A stretch of 64,000 bases of DNA from Celeribacter ethanolicus (GTDB taxonomy: Bacteria; Pseudomonadota; Alphaproteobacteria; Rhodobacterales; Rhodobacteraceae). Below, piece after piece: positions 57,240 through 64,000 of this stretch. The position numbers and the translations under genes were made by a program. The stretch is taken from NCBI RefSeq assembly GCF_001550095.1, contig NZ_LRUC01000033.1, positions 1 through 64,000 on the forward strand, read 5' to 3'. The stretch's first letter is position 1. The number at the start of each line of letters is the position of its first letter. The notes under the pieces are model-generated. The model did no database searches, had not been told where the DNA came from, and saw only the letters and a program-made list of their open reading frames with translations.

Positions 57240-58603
57240 TGAACCGTCGTCAATTACTGGGCGCGGGATTGACCGCGAGCGCTGGAGCTGTGCTGGCGAA
57301 CGCCGGGGCCGCGCAAACACGCTTTCGCGATCTGCCCGAGGCCGCCTTTACCGACAGCCCCTATACACAAGTTCCCCCAAGGCCTTCGGATCGGTTCGAC
57401 TACAACCCCGTTGTAACACTGAACGGATGGTCTTTGCCGTATCGCATGAACGGAGATGTAAAGGAGTTCCACCTCGTTGCAGAGCCTGTTGAAAGGATTA
57501 TGGCGGACGGGATGATTGCGCGGCTCTGGGGCTACAATGGCCAATCCACCGGACCCACAATCGAAGCGGTCGAAGGCGAGCGGGTGCGTATTTACGTAAC
57601 CAACCGTCTTCCGGAACATACCAGCGTGCATTGGCACGGACTGATCCTGCCATCGGGAATGGATGGAGTTGGTGGTTTGTCGCATCCCGGCATCCCGCCG
57701 GGTAAGACCTTCGTCTACGAGTTCGACCTCATCAAGTCCGGCACCTTCATGTACCACCCGCATGCGGACGAGATGGTACAGATGGCCATGGGCATGATGG
57801 GGCTCTTCATCGTGCATCCGCGCGACACGGCGTTCATGCCGGTGGACCGGGATTTCGCGTTCCTCCTTGCGGCCTATGACATCGACCCGGGGACCTACAT
57901 CCCGCGCGTGGCCGAGATGACCAATTTCAACATGTGGACCTGGAACAGCCGGATCTTCCCGGACATCGATCCTCTGGTGGTCAACAAGGGGGACCGCGTC
58001 CGTGTGCGTTGTGGCAACCTGACGATGACCAACCACCCAATTCACATGCATGGCTATGACTTTCAGGTCACCTGTACTGACGGAGGCTGGGTGCCGGAAA
58101 GTGCCCGTTGGCCCGAGGTCTCGATCGACATTCCTGTAGGCGCCATGCGCGCCTACGAGTTCGACGCGATTCACGAAGGTGACTGGGCGATCCACTGCCA
58201 CAAGTCGCACCACACCATGAATGCTATGGGCCACGACATCCCTACATTTATTGGCGCCGACAAGTCCCGCCTGACCCAAATGATCCGCCGCCAGCAGCCT
58301 GGCTACATGCCGATGGGCACGGCGGGTATGGCGGATATGGGCGAGATGTCGATGGAGATCCCCGAGAACACCGTGCCGATGATGACCGGATGGGGGCCGC
58401 ATGGCCCATTGGAAATGGGTGGCATGTTTAGCGTGGTGAAGGTTCGCGAGGGCATCGACCGCGACGATTACAGCGATCCTGGCTGGTACGACAACCCGCC
58501 CGGAACACAGGCCTACGAATGGACGGGCGAGCTGCCCGAACATGCATACAACACCAGTCCGAAAACCGTGATCACGCCGCGCGGCGGCGTGCGGCAGGGC
58601 TGA
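57236..58603 (+). CDS. Multicopper oxidase (short form), second copy
   Basis: A 455-residue exported oxidase. A Tat-like signal (NRRQLLGAGLTASAGAVLAN) precedes cupredoxin domains with HWHG (132-135), HPHADE (174-179), NHPIHMHGYDF (near 266) and IHCHKSHHTMNAMGHD (near 321), which supply the copper ligands. A Met-rich segment (MPMGTAGMADMGEMSMEIPE) follows the last site. Sequence and length differ from the oxidase at 36038, so they are separate lineages. It probably oxidises Cu(I) in the periplasm. It overlaps the TolC-like gene by 4 nt. Confidence 0.92.
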   Translation: MMNRRQLLGAGLTASAGAVLANAGAAQTRFRDLPEAAFTDSPYTQVPPRPSDRFDYNPVVTLNGWSLPYRMNGDVKEFHLVAEPVERIMADGMIARLWGYNGQSTGPTIEAVEGERVRIYVTNRLPEHTSVHWHGLILPSGMDGVGGLSHPGIPPGKTFVYEFDLIKSGTFMYHPHADEMVQMAMGMMGLFIVHPRDTAFMPVDRDFAFLLAAYDIDPGTYIPRVAEMTNFNMWTWNSRIFPDIDPLVVNKGDRVRVRCGNLTMTNHPIHMHGYDFQVTCTDGGWVPESARWPEVSIDIPVGAMRAYEFDAIHEGDWAIHCHKSHHTMNAMGHDIPTFIGADKSRLTQMIRRQQPGYMPMGTAGMADMGEMSMEIPENTVPMMTGWGPHGPLEMGGMFSVVKVREGIDRDDYSDPGWYDNPPGTQAYEWTGELPEHAYNTSPKTVITPRGGVRQG

Positions 58604-58629
58604 TGCCAGAGCACAGGAGAAACACGCTC

Positions 58630-59106
58630 ATGAAAACTGCACTTTTGACATTGGGGCTGGCCCTGATTCCCGCCCTCGCAATTGCGGACGCCGGGCACGG
58701 CAACGGTCAAATGGCCATCGGCATGCCTGCGATGCATGGCCATGAACCCACGCGAACCATCGATGTGATAATGCGTGAGGACTACGACAAGGACGCACCG
58801 TTCGTCTTCGAACCCTCCTCGGAAATGACTTTTTCTGAGGGTGAAACCGTGCGCCTGCGCATCACGAACATGGGTGAGGAAACCCACGAGTTCGTGATGG
58901 ATTCGATGGCACAAAACGCTGAACACAAAGAGCTGATGGCCAAGTTCCCTGAGATGGAACATGACGACCCTAACGCTGTGCGCCTTGAACCAGGTGAAGA
59001 GGCGGAGATCCTTTGGACTTTCAACAAGGCCGGCAACTTCGAATTCGCCTGCCTGCTGCCCGGCCACTATGAAGGCGGCATGCACGGCGCCCTTACTGTC
59101 AACTGA
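58630..59106 (+). CDS. Periplasmic cupredoxin (azurin/plastocyanin-like)
   Basis: A 158-residue exported protein. After the signal peptide comes a His/Met-rich head (AGHGNGQMAIGMPAMHGHEP) and a cupredoxin domain with type 1 copper ligands His86 (ETHEFVMDSM), Cys141, His146 and Met151 (FACLLPGHYEGGMHG). It is likely a soluble electron or copper carrier partnering the oxidase directly upstream. The ATG 58630 has CAGGAGAA 8 nt upstream. The CusF-like gene follows 23 nt later. Confidence 0.9.
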   Translation: MKTALLTLGLALIPALAIADAGHGNGQMAIGMPAMHGHEPTRTIDVIMREDYDKDAPFVFEPSSEMTFSEGETVRLRITNMGEETHEFVMDSMAQNAEHKELMAKFPEMEHDDPNAVRLEPGEEAEILWTFNKAGNFEFACLLPGHYEGGMHGALTVN

Positions 59107-59129
59107 TCTCAAATCAAAGGAAACCAATC

Positions 59130-59417
59130 ATGACCAAATTTTTGACGCTCGCCGCTGCCCTTCTGATGACCGCTGGAACTGCAATTGCTGCTAGCGATAG
59201 TGCCATGTCCTCGGGCACGGTGACCAAGATCGATGCCAAGTGGAACAAGATTACTGTCGACCATGGCCCGCTGGAAAACCTCGACATGCCAGCAATGAAA
59301 ATGGTCTTCGTTCTCGCCGATCCCGCGATGCTGGAAGGGCTGAGTGAAGGCGCACAGATCAACTTCGTTGCCGACCGTGTGAATGGCAAGCTGACTATTA
59401 CAGAGCTGGTGCAGTAA
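59130..59417 (+). CDS. CusF-like periplasmic copper-binding protein
   Basis: A 95-residue protein with a signal peptide (LTLAAALLMTAGTAIAA) and a small OB fold matching the CusF family: GTVTKIDAKWNKITVDHGPL then NLDMPAMKMVFVL. His45, Met53 and Met56 occupy the expected Cu(I)-binding region. It would shuttle Cu(I) to efflux or to the oxidase. It ends the plus-strand copper operon and is convergent with cueR across a strong bidirectional hairpin. Confidence 0.9.
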   Translation: MTKFLTLAAALLMTAGTAIAASDSAMSSGTVTKIDAKWNKITVDHGPLENLDMPAMKMVFVLADPAMLEGLSEGAQINFVADRVNGKLTITELVQ

Positions 59418-59424
59418 CTACAGG

Positions 59425-59453
59425 TCGCGCGCCCTGTCTCGCAGGGCGCGCGA
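59425..59453. terminator. Bidirectional terminator hairpin between cusF-like gene and cueR
   Basis: TCGCGCGCCCTG and CAGGGCGCGCGA form a 12 bp perfect stem with loop TCTCG, 8 nt after the cusF-like stop and followed by ATTTCATT. It serves two convergent genes. Confidence 0.75.
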
Positions 59454-59472
59454 TTTCATTCGTCGTCGGAGA

Positions 59473-59877
59473 TCATGAGAAAGTTGCGTCGTCTACGACA
59501 GAAAGATCCGCAAGAATTGGACAATCCGGTCGGTGATCGCCAGCACACTGGTGCACGAGAGACGAAAGAGTTTCTTTCATCGACATGAGTTTAGAGATCT
59601 TTTCATCAATCTGGCGCAGGTGCACCTCTGCGACGGCCTTTACCTGCGCACTTTCTCGATTGTCATCGTTATAGAGCGCCAAAAGCGTACGGCAGTCTTC
59701 GATTGTAAATCCCAAGGCTCGCGCTCGTCCGATGAATGCCAGCTTATGAAAATCGATCTCTCTGAAGCTTCGATACCCGTTTGCAGCGCGCAAAGGTGTT
59801 ACTAGACCGATATCCTCATAGTAGCGAATGGTCTTGGCCGGCACTCCTGACCGCTCGGCAACATCACCAATGTTCAT
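59473..59877 (-). CDS. cueR: CueR-type copper-responsive MerR regulator
   Basis: A 134-residue regulator. The N-terminal MerR helix-turn-helix is NIGDVAERSGVPAKTIRYYE. Metal-binding residues match CueR with a one-residue shift: Cys111 and Cys119 (HQCAGDHRPDCPIL) and Ser76 at the position of the CueR monovalent-selectivity serine. It activates promoters with 19 bp spacers on binding Cu(I), and two such promoters lie upstream of copA and copZ. It is read after copA on the same strand, 12 nt apart, so it autoregulates through the copA promoter. Confidence 0.93.
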   Translation of the reverse strand: MNIGDVAERSGVPAKTIRYYEDIGLVTPLRAANGYRSFREIDFHKLAFIGRARALGFTIEDCRTLLALYNDDNRESAQVKAVAEVHLRQIDEKISKLMSMKETLSSLVHQCAGDHRPDCPILADLSVVDDATFS

Positions 59878-59889
59878 TTCTGCCTCCTC

Positions 59890-62394
59890 TCACTCGGCCG
59901 GGACGGGGGCGAAGTCCTCCACCCGCCCAGACTCTTGGCGCTCGTCCATCGCCGGTCTTACGCGCCGCAGCCGCAAGGCGTTCGTCAAGACAAAGACCGA
60001 GCTAAGTGCCATCGCACCGGCAGCGACGACCGGTGACAGCAGCACGGCGAAACTCGGATAAAGCGCTCCGGCGGCCAAGGGTATCAAAGCCACATTGTAA
60101 CCAAAGGCCCAACCAAGGTTCTGTTTGATGTTTCGCATGGTGTGTCGCGAGATCTCGAAAGCGTTCACAACGCCGCGAAGATCACCGGACATCAATACGA
60201 CATCTGCGCTTTCGATCGCCACATCCGTGCCAGTGCCGATGGCGATGCCAACATCCGCGTGGGCGAGCGCGGGTGCATCGTTGATGCCATCGCCAACAAA
60301 GGCCAATGTGCCCTGCTGGCGCAGATTTTCCAGTGCCGCCACCTTGCCGTCGGGCAAGACCCCCGCGATCACGTGGTCGATACCAGTCTCTTCGGCAATT
60401 GCTTCTGCCGTTTCGCGTTTGTCGCCGGTAATCATTGCCACCTTCAAACCCAGACTGTGCAGTGCGGCAATCGCGGCTCGGCTCGAGGGTTTGACCGGAT
60501 CGGCGACGCCAATCGCAGCCACCGCCTTGCCATTGATTGCGGCGAAGAGTGCGGTGCGACCTTGCCGTGCGAGCATAGTTTCAGCCTCTGCGAGTTCACC
60601 AAGATCGATCCCTTCGCGCTGCATCATTCGGTCAGCTCCGACAACAACCTCGGCCCCGTCAACGATGGCGCGCACGCCATACCCTGTAATCGAAGTAAAC
60701 GCGCTCGGTTCCGACAGTCTGATGTTTTCCGCCTGCGCGCCGCGCACGATAGCTTCGGCGATCGGGTGTTCTGATCTGGCTTCGACCGATGCGACTGCCG
60801 CAAGAACGGTGCAGCGCTCGGCTCCTTCCGCCAGCACAAGGTCGGTCAGCGCGGGACGTCCGGCGGTGACGGTGCCGGTCTTGTCCAGAGCGACAACCTT
60901 GACGTCCCCCAATGCTTGCAGAGCATCCCCCTTGCGGAACAACACGCCCATTTCAGCAGCGCGACCGGTCCCGACCATGATCGACGTCGGCGTCGCCAGT
61001 CCCATCGCGCAGGGACAAGCAATGATGAGAACTGAGACACCCGCGACCAGCGCATAGGTGAGGGCGGGATCAGGGCCGAATATTAGCCAGACAAGGATCG
61101 TCAAGGCGGCGAGGGTCATCACAGCGGGGACGAACCAAAGCGTGATCCGATCCACCAACCCTTGAATGGGGAGCTTGGCGCCCTGCGCATCTTCGACCAT
61201 GCGGATGATTTGGGACAACGTGGTATCCGCACCAACACGCGTTGCTTTATAGGTCAGACTGCCCGCGCCATTGACCGTACCGCCCGTGACAGGATCACCA
61301 GCCGACTTGCCGACCGGCACGGGTTCCCCGGTGATCATGCTTTCATCGACATGGCTTTCGCCGTCCACAACCTCACCGTCCACGGCGAGTCGTTCTCCGG
61401 GGCGCACAACAATCAGATCTCCGGTGCGCAAGGCATCGATCTCGACCTCGACCGCATCGCCGTCACGCAAAATACGCGCCGTACGAGCCTGTAGGCCGAG
61501 CAGCTTCTCGATTGCAGCCCCTGTTCGCCCTTTCGCTCGCGCTTCGAGCCAGCGCCCGATCAGGATCAGGACCACGATGACCGCGGCGGCCTCGAAGTAG
61601 ACAGCGCGGACGGCCTCGGGCATCAGCGACGGGAAGAACGTTGCGACAACTGAATAAAGATAAGCTGCGCCTGTGCCGACGGCGACCAGACTGTTCATGT
61701 CTGGAGCACCTTTCAGCAAGGCCGGAAACCCTTTCAGATAGAACTGTCGGCCGGGCCCAATGAGCACAGCCGTTGTGAGGATGAACTGGATCAACCAGCT
61801 GGCCTGCTGTCCTATGGTATTGTTGATCGCCATATGCACGGCCGGGATCAGGTGCCCGCCCATTTCCATCAGGAAAACCGGCAAAGCGAGTGCTGCGGCC
61901 AGTGCCACCCGGCGTGCCAACCCGCGCGCTTCCTCTTCTTTTCGCGAAGTGCGATCCTGTGTTGCCGTGGCCTCGGCCACGCTGGCTGGATATCCGGCTT
62001 GCTCGGATGCACGGATGAGGGCCACAGGGTCGGTCATGCCCTCAAGATATGTGATGCGCGCATTTTCCGCCGCAAGATTAACGTTGACCTCCAACACGCC
62101 GGGAACCAAGGCAAGTGCCTTGTCGACGCGCCCGACACAAGAAGCACATGACATGGACGCGATGTTCAGCGTCACGGATGCCGTTCGCGCTGGATACCCG
62201 AGATCTTTCAGGGCTTGGACCGCATCTTGCAGGTGGGGCGAACCATCCACGCTGAAACGCGCCGTCTCGTTCGCGAGGTTCACCGAGACATCGGATATTC
62301 CCCTCAACGCGGCTAGGCCCCGATCCACGCGCCCTACGCATGAGGCGCAAGACATTCCTTCAATCGAGAGCGTCACTTTGGATTGATCTGTCAT
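59890..62394 (-). CDS. copA: Cu(I) P1B-type ATPase CopA with two HMA domains
   Basis: An 834-residue pump. Two N-terminal HMA domains carry GMSCASC (Cys16, Cys19) and SMSCASC (Cys83, Cys86). The ion path has CPC in [16 protein letters not shown], the phosphorylation site DKTGT, TGE and GDGIND motifs. It exports Cu(I) from the cytosol. ATG 62394 has GGAG 7 nt upstream; the in-frame ATG at 62427 overlaps the promoter. A CueR-type promoter precedes it and cueR follows it. It differs from the YHS-type pump at 40312 in its head domains. Confidence 0.96.
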   Translation of the reverse strand: MTDQSKVTLSIEGMSCASCVGRVDRGLAALRGISDVSVNLANETARFSVDGSPHLQDAVQALKDLGYPARTASVTLNIASMSCASCVGRVDKALALVPGVLEVNVNLAAENARITYLEGMTDPVALIRASEQAGYPASVAEATATQDRTSRKEEEARGLARRVALAAALALPVFLMEMGGHLIPAVHMAINNTIGQQASWLIQFILTTAVLIGPGRQFYLKGFPALLKGAPDMNSLVAVGTGAAYLYSVVATFFPSLMPEAVRAVYFEAAAVIVVLILIGRWLEARAKGRTGAAIEKLLGLQARTARILRDGDAVEVEIDALRTGDLIVVRPGERLAVDGEVVDGESHVDESMITGEPVPVGKSAGDPVTGGTVNGAGSLTYKATRVGADTTLSQIIRMVEDAQGAKLPIQGLVDRITLWFVPAVMTLAALTILVWLIFGPDPALTYALVAGVSVLIIACPCAMGLATPTSIMVGTGRAAEMGVLFRKGDALQALGDVKVVALDKTGTVTAGRPALTDLVLAEGAERCTVLAAVASVEARSEHPIAEAIVRGAQAENIRLSEPSAFTSITGYGVRAIVDGAEVVVGADRMMQREGIDLGELAEAETMLARQGRTALFAAINGKAVAAIGVADPVKPSSRAAIAALHSLGLKVAMITGDKRETAEAIAEETGIDHVIAGVLPDGKVAALENLRQQGTLAFVGDGINDAPALAHADVGIAIGTGTDVAIESADVVLMSGDLRGVVNAFEISRHTMRNIKQNLGWAFGYNVALIPLAAGALYPSFAVLLSPVVAAGAMALSSVFVLTNALRLRRVRPAMDERQESGRVEDFAPVPAE

Positions 62395-62424
62395 TTCAGT
62401 CTCCTGGAATCCCATTTGACACCC

Positions 62425-62455
62425 CAAATAGGAGTTCCAGTGACTGGAAGGTCAA
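62425..62455 (-). promoter_or_regulatory. CueR-type promoter of copA
   Basis: On the minus strand TTGACC (62455-62450) and TATTTG (62430-62425) are separated by exactly 19 nt. The spacer contains the dyad TTCCAGT-C-ACTGGAA. A 19 bp spacer with a central dyad is the signature of MerR-family activated promoters. Confidence 0.85.
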
Positions 62456-62504
62456 TACCCAATTTGAACTTTCCTGGCTTCGCTTTAAAAATCTACGGAG
62501 ACCC

Positions 62505-62535
62505 TTGACCTTCCCCCCACTGGAAGCCCCATCTG
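62505..62535 (+). promoter_or_regulatory. CueR-type promoter of copZ
   Basis: TTGACC (62505-62510) and CATCTG (62530-62535) are 19 nt apart. The spacer TTCCCCCCACTGGAAGCCC has a TTCC...GGAA dyad like that of the copA promoter. The -10 is poor, as expected for an activator-dependent promoter. Confidence 0.75.
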
Positions 62536-62568
62536 CACTGAACAAGCTGTCACAGAGGAGACATCGAC

Positions 62569-62766
62569 ATGAAATTCAACGTTCCCGACATGAGTTGTGG
62601 TCATTGCACCAGTACGATCGAAAAGGCGATCAAGGCAGCTGACGCAAATGCGAGCGTATCTTGCGACATTCCGGCCCGCACGGTTTCTGTTGAAGGTGCA
62701 CTGTCAACAGAACGGCTGACGGCCCTGCTTCGTGAAGCTGGGTACGAAAATACCGTGACTGCCTAA
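62569..62766 (+). CDS. copZ: Copper chaperone CopZ-like HMA protein
   Basis: A 65-residue single HMA domain protein, MKFNVPDMSCGHCTSTIEKA, with Cu(I)-binding Cys10 and Cys13 and the usual beta-alpha fold ending REAGYENTVTA. It carries cytosolic Cu(I) to CopA and CueR. It is divergent from copA, and each has its own CueR-type promoter. GAGGAGAC is the ribosome binding site. A long perfect hairpin follows the stop. Confidence 0.92.
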   Translation: MKFNVPDMSCGHCTSTIEKAIKAADANASVSCDIPARTVSVEGALSTERLTALLREAGYENTVTA

Positions 62767-62772
62767 TCTATG

Positions 62773-62806
62773 GGTCATCGCACCCGTCGTGACGGGTGCG
62801 ATGACC
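62773..62806 (+). terminator. Terminator hairpin after copZ
   Basis: GGTCATCGCACCCGTC and its exact reverse complement (16 bp arms) are separated by 2 nt, 6 nt after the copZ stop. The stem is very stable although no T run follows. Confidence 0.7.
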
Positions 62807-62854
62807 TAGCGATTTCTAGCGACGGATTTGCCTGGTTTTCTGAGGTTCCGCAGA

Positions 62855-63175
62855 TCATGAGCGCGAAGGCAACAGGATGAGAGCACTGCCTAAGAGGCAA
62901 AGAAGAATGCCTGCAATGTCCCAGCGGTCCGGTCGGCTCCCCTCCACTAGCCACATCCAGATCATGGACGCCGCTATGTAGACGCCCCCGTAAGCTGCAT
63001 ATGCCCGACCGGCCATTTCGCTTTCTGCGCGCGTCAAAAGCCATGCGAAGAGTGCCAAACTTACCAGACCTGGCCCGACCAAAAGTGGCGAACGATCGAG
63101 CCGCAACCATGCCCAGAAAGCAAAACATCCGGCGATCTCGGCAAAGGCAGCAATAAGATACCAAAGGTAAGTCAT
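62855..63175 (-). CDS. YnfA/UPF0060 family membrane protein
   Basis: A 106-residue protein with four membrane helices: [56 protein letters not shown] and [17 protein letters not shown]. The conserved [10 protein letters not shown] and [12 protein letters not shown] blocks identify UPF0060. Members resemble small multidrug transporters and are often linked to metal or drug tolerance, but without firm substrates. It is monocistronic on the minus strand between copZ and the DsbA-like gene. Confidence 0.92.
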   Translation of the reverse strand: MTYLWYLIAAFAEIAGCFAFWAWLRLDRSPLLVGPGLVSLALFAWLLTRAESEMAGRAYAAYGGVYIAASMIWMWLVEGSRPDRWDIAGILLCLLGSALILLPSRS

Positions 63176-63293
63176 CTTCTCGCCGCCTCTTTCAGTGGTA
63201 GGCCGTGCCTAGGTCTTTTGGTATGTAGGGGCTCCGGCTCATTCGCCTGCATCATTGCTCATCGGGCGTGATGTCAGAACCCACCGCAGAGTG

Positions 63294-64000
63294 CTAGTTT
63301 GCCGACGCCCGCACGTTGTCGACCAGTTCCGTGAGCTTATCGCTCTCCACGAAGCCTGGAACCAGATTGTCGCCGATCACAAATGAAGGCGTGCCACTGA
63401 AGCCGAGCGACTGCGTCAACCGCATCGAGGTCGCGATGTGCTCTTCAATTTCGGGGCGCTCCATGTCGGTTTGAAGGCGTTCGATGTCGAGACCAACTTC
63501 TTGTGCTATCCTGAGAACGCTTGCCTCTTCCGCCCGGCCGTTCATACCCATTAGGGCCCAGTGGAATGCCTCATACTTGCCTTGCAGCCGCGATGCGAGT
63601 GCAGCTTTGGTTGCAAACACTGACCCGTCCCCGAGAATTGGCCATTCGCGATAGACCAGACGCACATCAGGATCGGCCTCCAACAGAGCCTGAACTTCCG
63701 GCATAGCGCGTCGACAATATGGGCAGTTGTAATCGAAAAATTCGATAACGGTCACATCCCCATCGGGATTGCCGAGAACCGGTGCATTCGGGTCTTGCTC
63801 GAGCAATTGTCGCTGATCGCGCAAGACGGTTGCCTGCGCTTGTGCCTGGGCTTCGGCGTCCTGACGTTGAAGTATTTCGACTGCTTCCATGATGATTTGC
63901 GGATTCTCGCGGATAGCCTCATATACAAGTTCCTTGACCCGCGCTTCGTCCAGGTCTGCGGCCTGCACTGCCATTGGAAGTAAGGCAAATGACGATACGA
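63294..64000 (-). CDS. DsbA-family thiol oxidoreductase (5' end beyond window)
   Basis: At least 235 residues are visible. The frame continues past the edge: VSSFALLPMAVQAA before the mature part looks like a signal peptide end, so the ATG at 63974 is internal. A helical spacer precedes the thioredoxin-like domain, with the redox motif CPYC in FFDYNCPYCRRAMPEVQALL and the cis-proline region SLGFSGTPSFVIGDNLVPGF. It oxidises or reshuffles disulfides in the periplasm; folding of the cysteine-rich copper proteins nearby is a possible role. Confidence 0.9.
   Translation of the reverse strand, partial: VSSFALLPMAVQAADLDEARVKELVYEAIRENPQIIMEAVEILQRQDAEAQAQAQATVLRDQRQLLEQDPNAPVLGNPDGDVTVIEFFDYNCPYCRRAMPEVQALLEADPDVRLVYREWPILGDGSVFATKAALASRLQGKYEAFHWALMGMNGRAEEASVLRIAQEVGLDIERLQTDMERPEIEEHIATSMRLTQSLGFSGTPSFVIGDNLVPGFVESDKLTELVDNVRASAN

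Overview
The window is high-GC bacterial DNA. Gene content and protein style point to a Rhodobacterales (roseobacter/Paracoccus-like) alphaproteobacterium: strawberry-notch helicase, DUF932, DUF2493, a VirB/VirD4-type transfer system with VirC1/VirC2-like partners, and CueR/CopA copper genes. It looks like part of a conjugative plasmid or integrative conjugative element. I see no replication or partition genes, integrase, transposase, rRNA, tRNA or CRISPR array, so plasmid and ICE cannot be told apart here.

Layout. (1) 1-1.1 kb: the end of a metal P-type ATPase, a VIT1/CCC1 membrane protein, and an H-NS-family remnant. (2) 1.5-17.4 kb: 'plasmid biology' genes, mostly on the plus strand: ssb, a run of small orphan proteins, a Xre/RES toxin-antitoxin pair, a 1464-residue methylase/strawberry-notch helicase, a toprim protein, DUF2493 and WGR proteins. 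Five of these genes have stem-loop leaders just before the ribosome binding site. (3) 17.4-27.4 kb, minus strand: a defence island with type I restriction-modification (hsdM, hsdS, hsdR), an Abi_2/HEPN protein and a GIY-YIG protein between hsdS and hsdR, and a Fic protein upstream. (4) 27.9-34.8 kb: the DNA-processing half of conjugation. virC1/virC2 diverge from a mobC-like gene, a relaxase and virD4, around a 550 bp repeat-rich interval that is the best oriT candidate. (5) 35.0-43.2 kb: copper cluster 1 (cytochrome c, His/Cys-rich secreted protein, multicopper oxidase, DUF302, TVP38, APC permease, copper ATPase, DUF411). (6) 43.2-54.5 kb, minus strand: the mating-pair formation (virB) operon. 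(7) 55.2-62.8 kb: copper cluster 2 (TolC-like protein, second multicopper oxidase, cupredoxin, CusF-like protein, CueR, CopA, CopZ). (8) 62.8-64 kb: YnfA and a DsbA-family protein cut by the window edge.

How it works together. The relaxosome and VirD4 would deliver the element through the VirB channel. The first 17 kb probably supports establishment in a new host (single-strand binding, DNA processing, addiction). The defence island excludes competitors, and the two copper clusters are the selectable cargo. Copper cluster 1 sits between the DNA-processing and channel halves of the transfer machinery. The least described items are the structured leaders, a 225 bp inverted repeat, a VirB5-lytic transglycosylase chimera, and the orphan genes at 3.5-8.2 kb.
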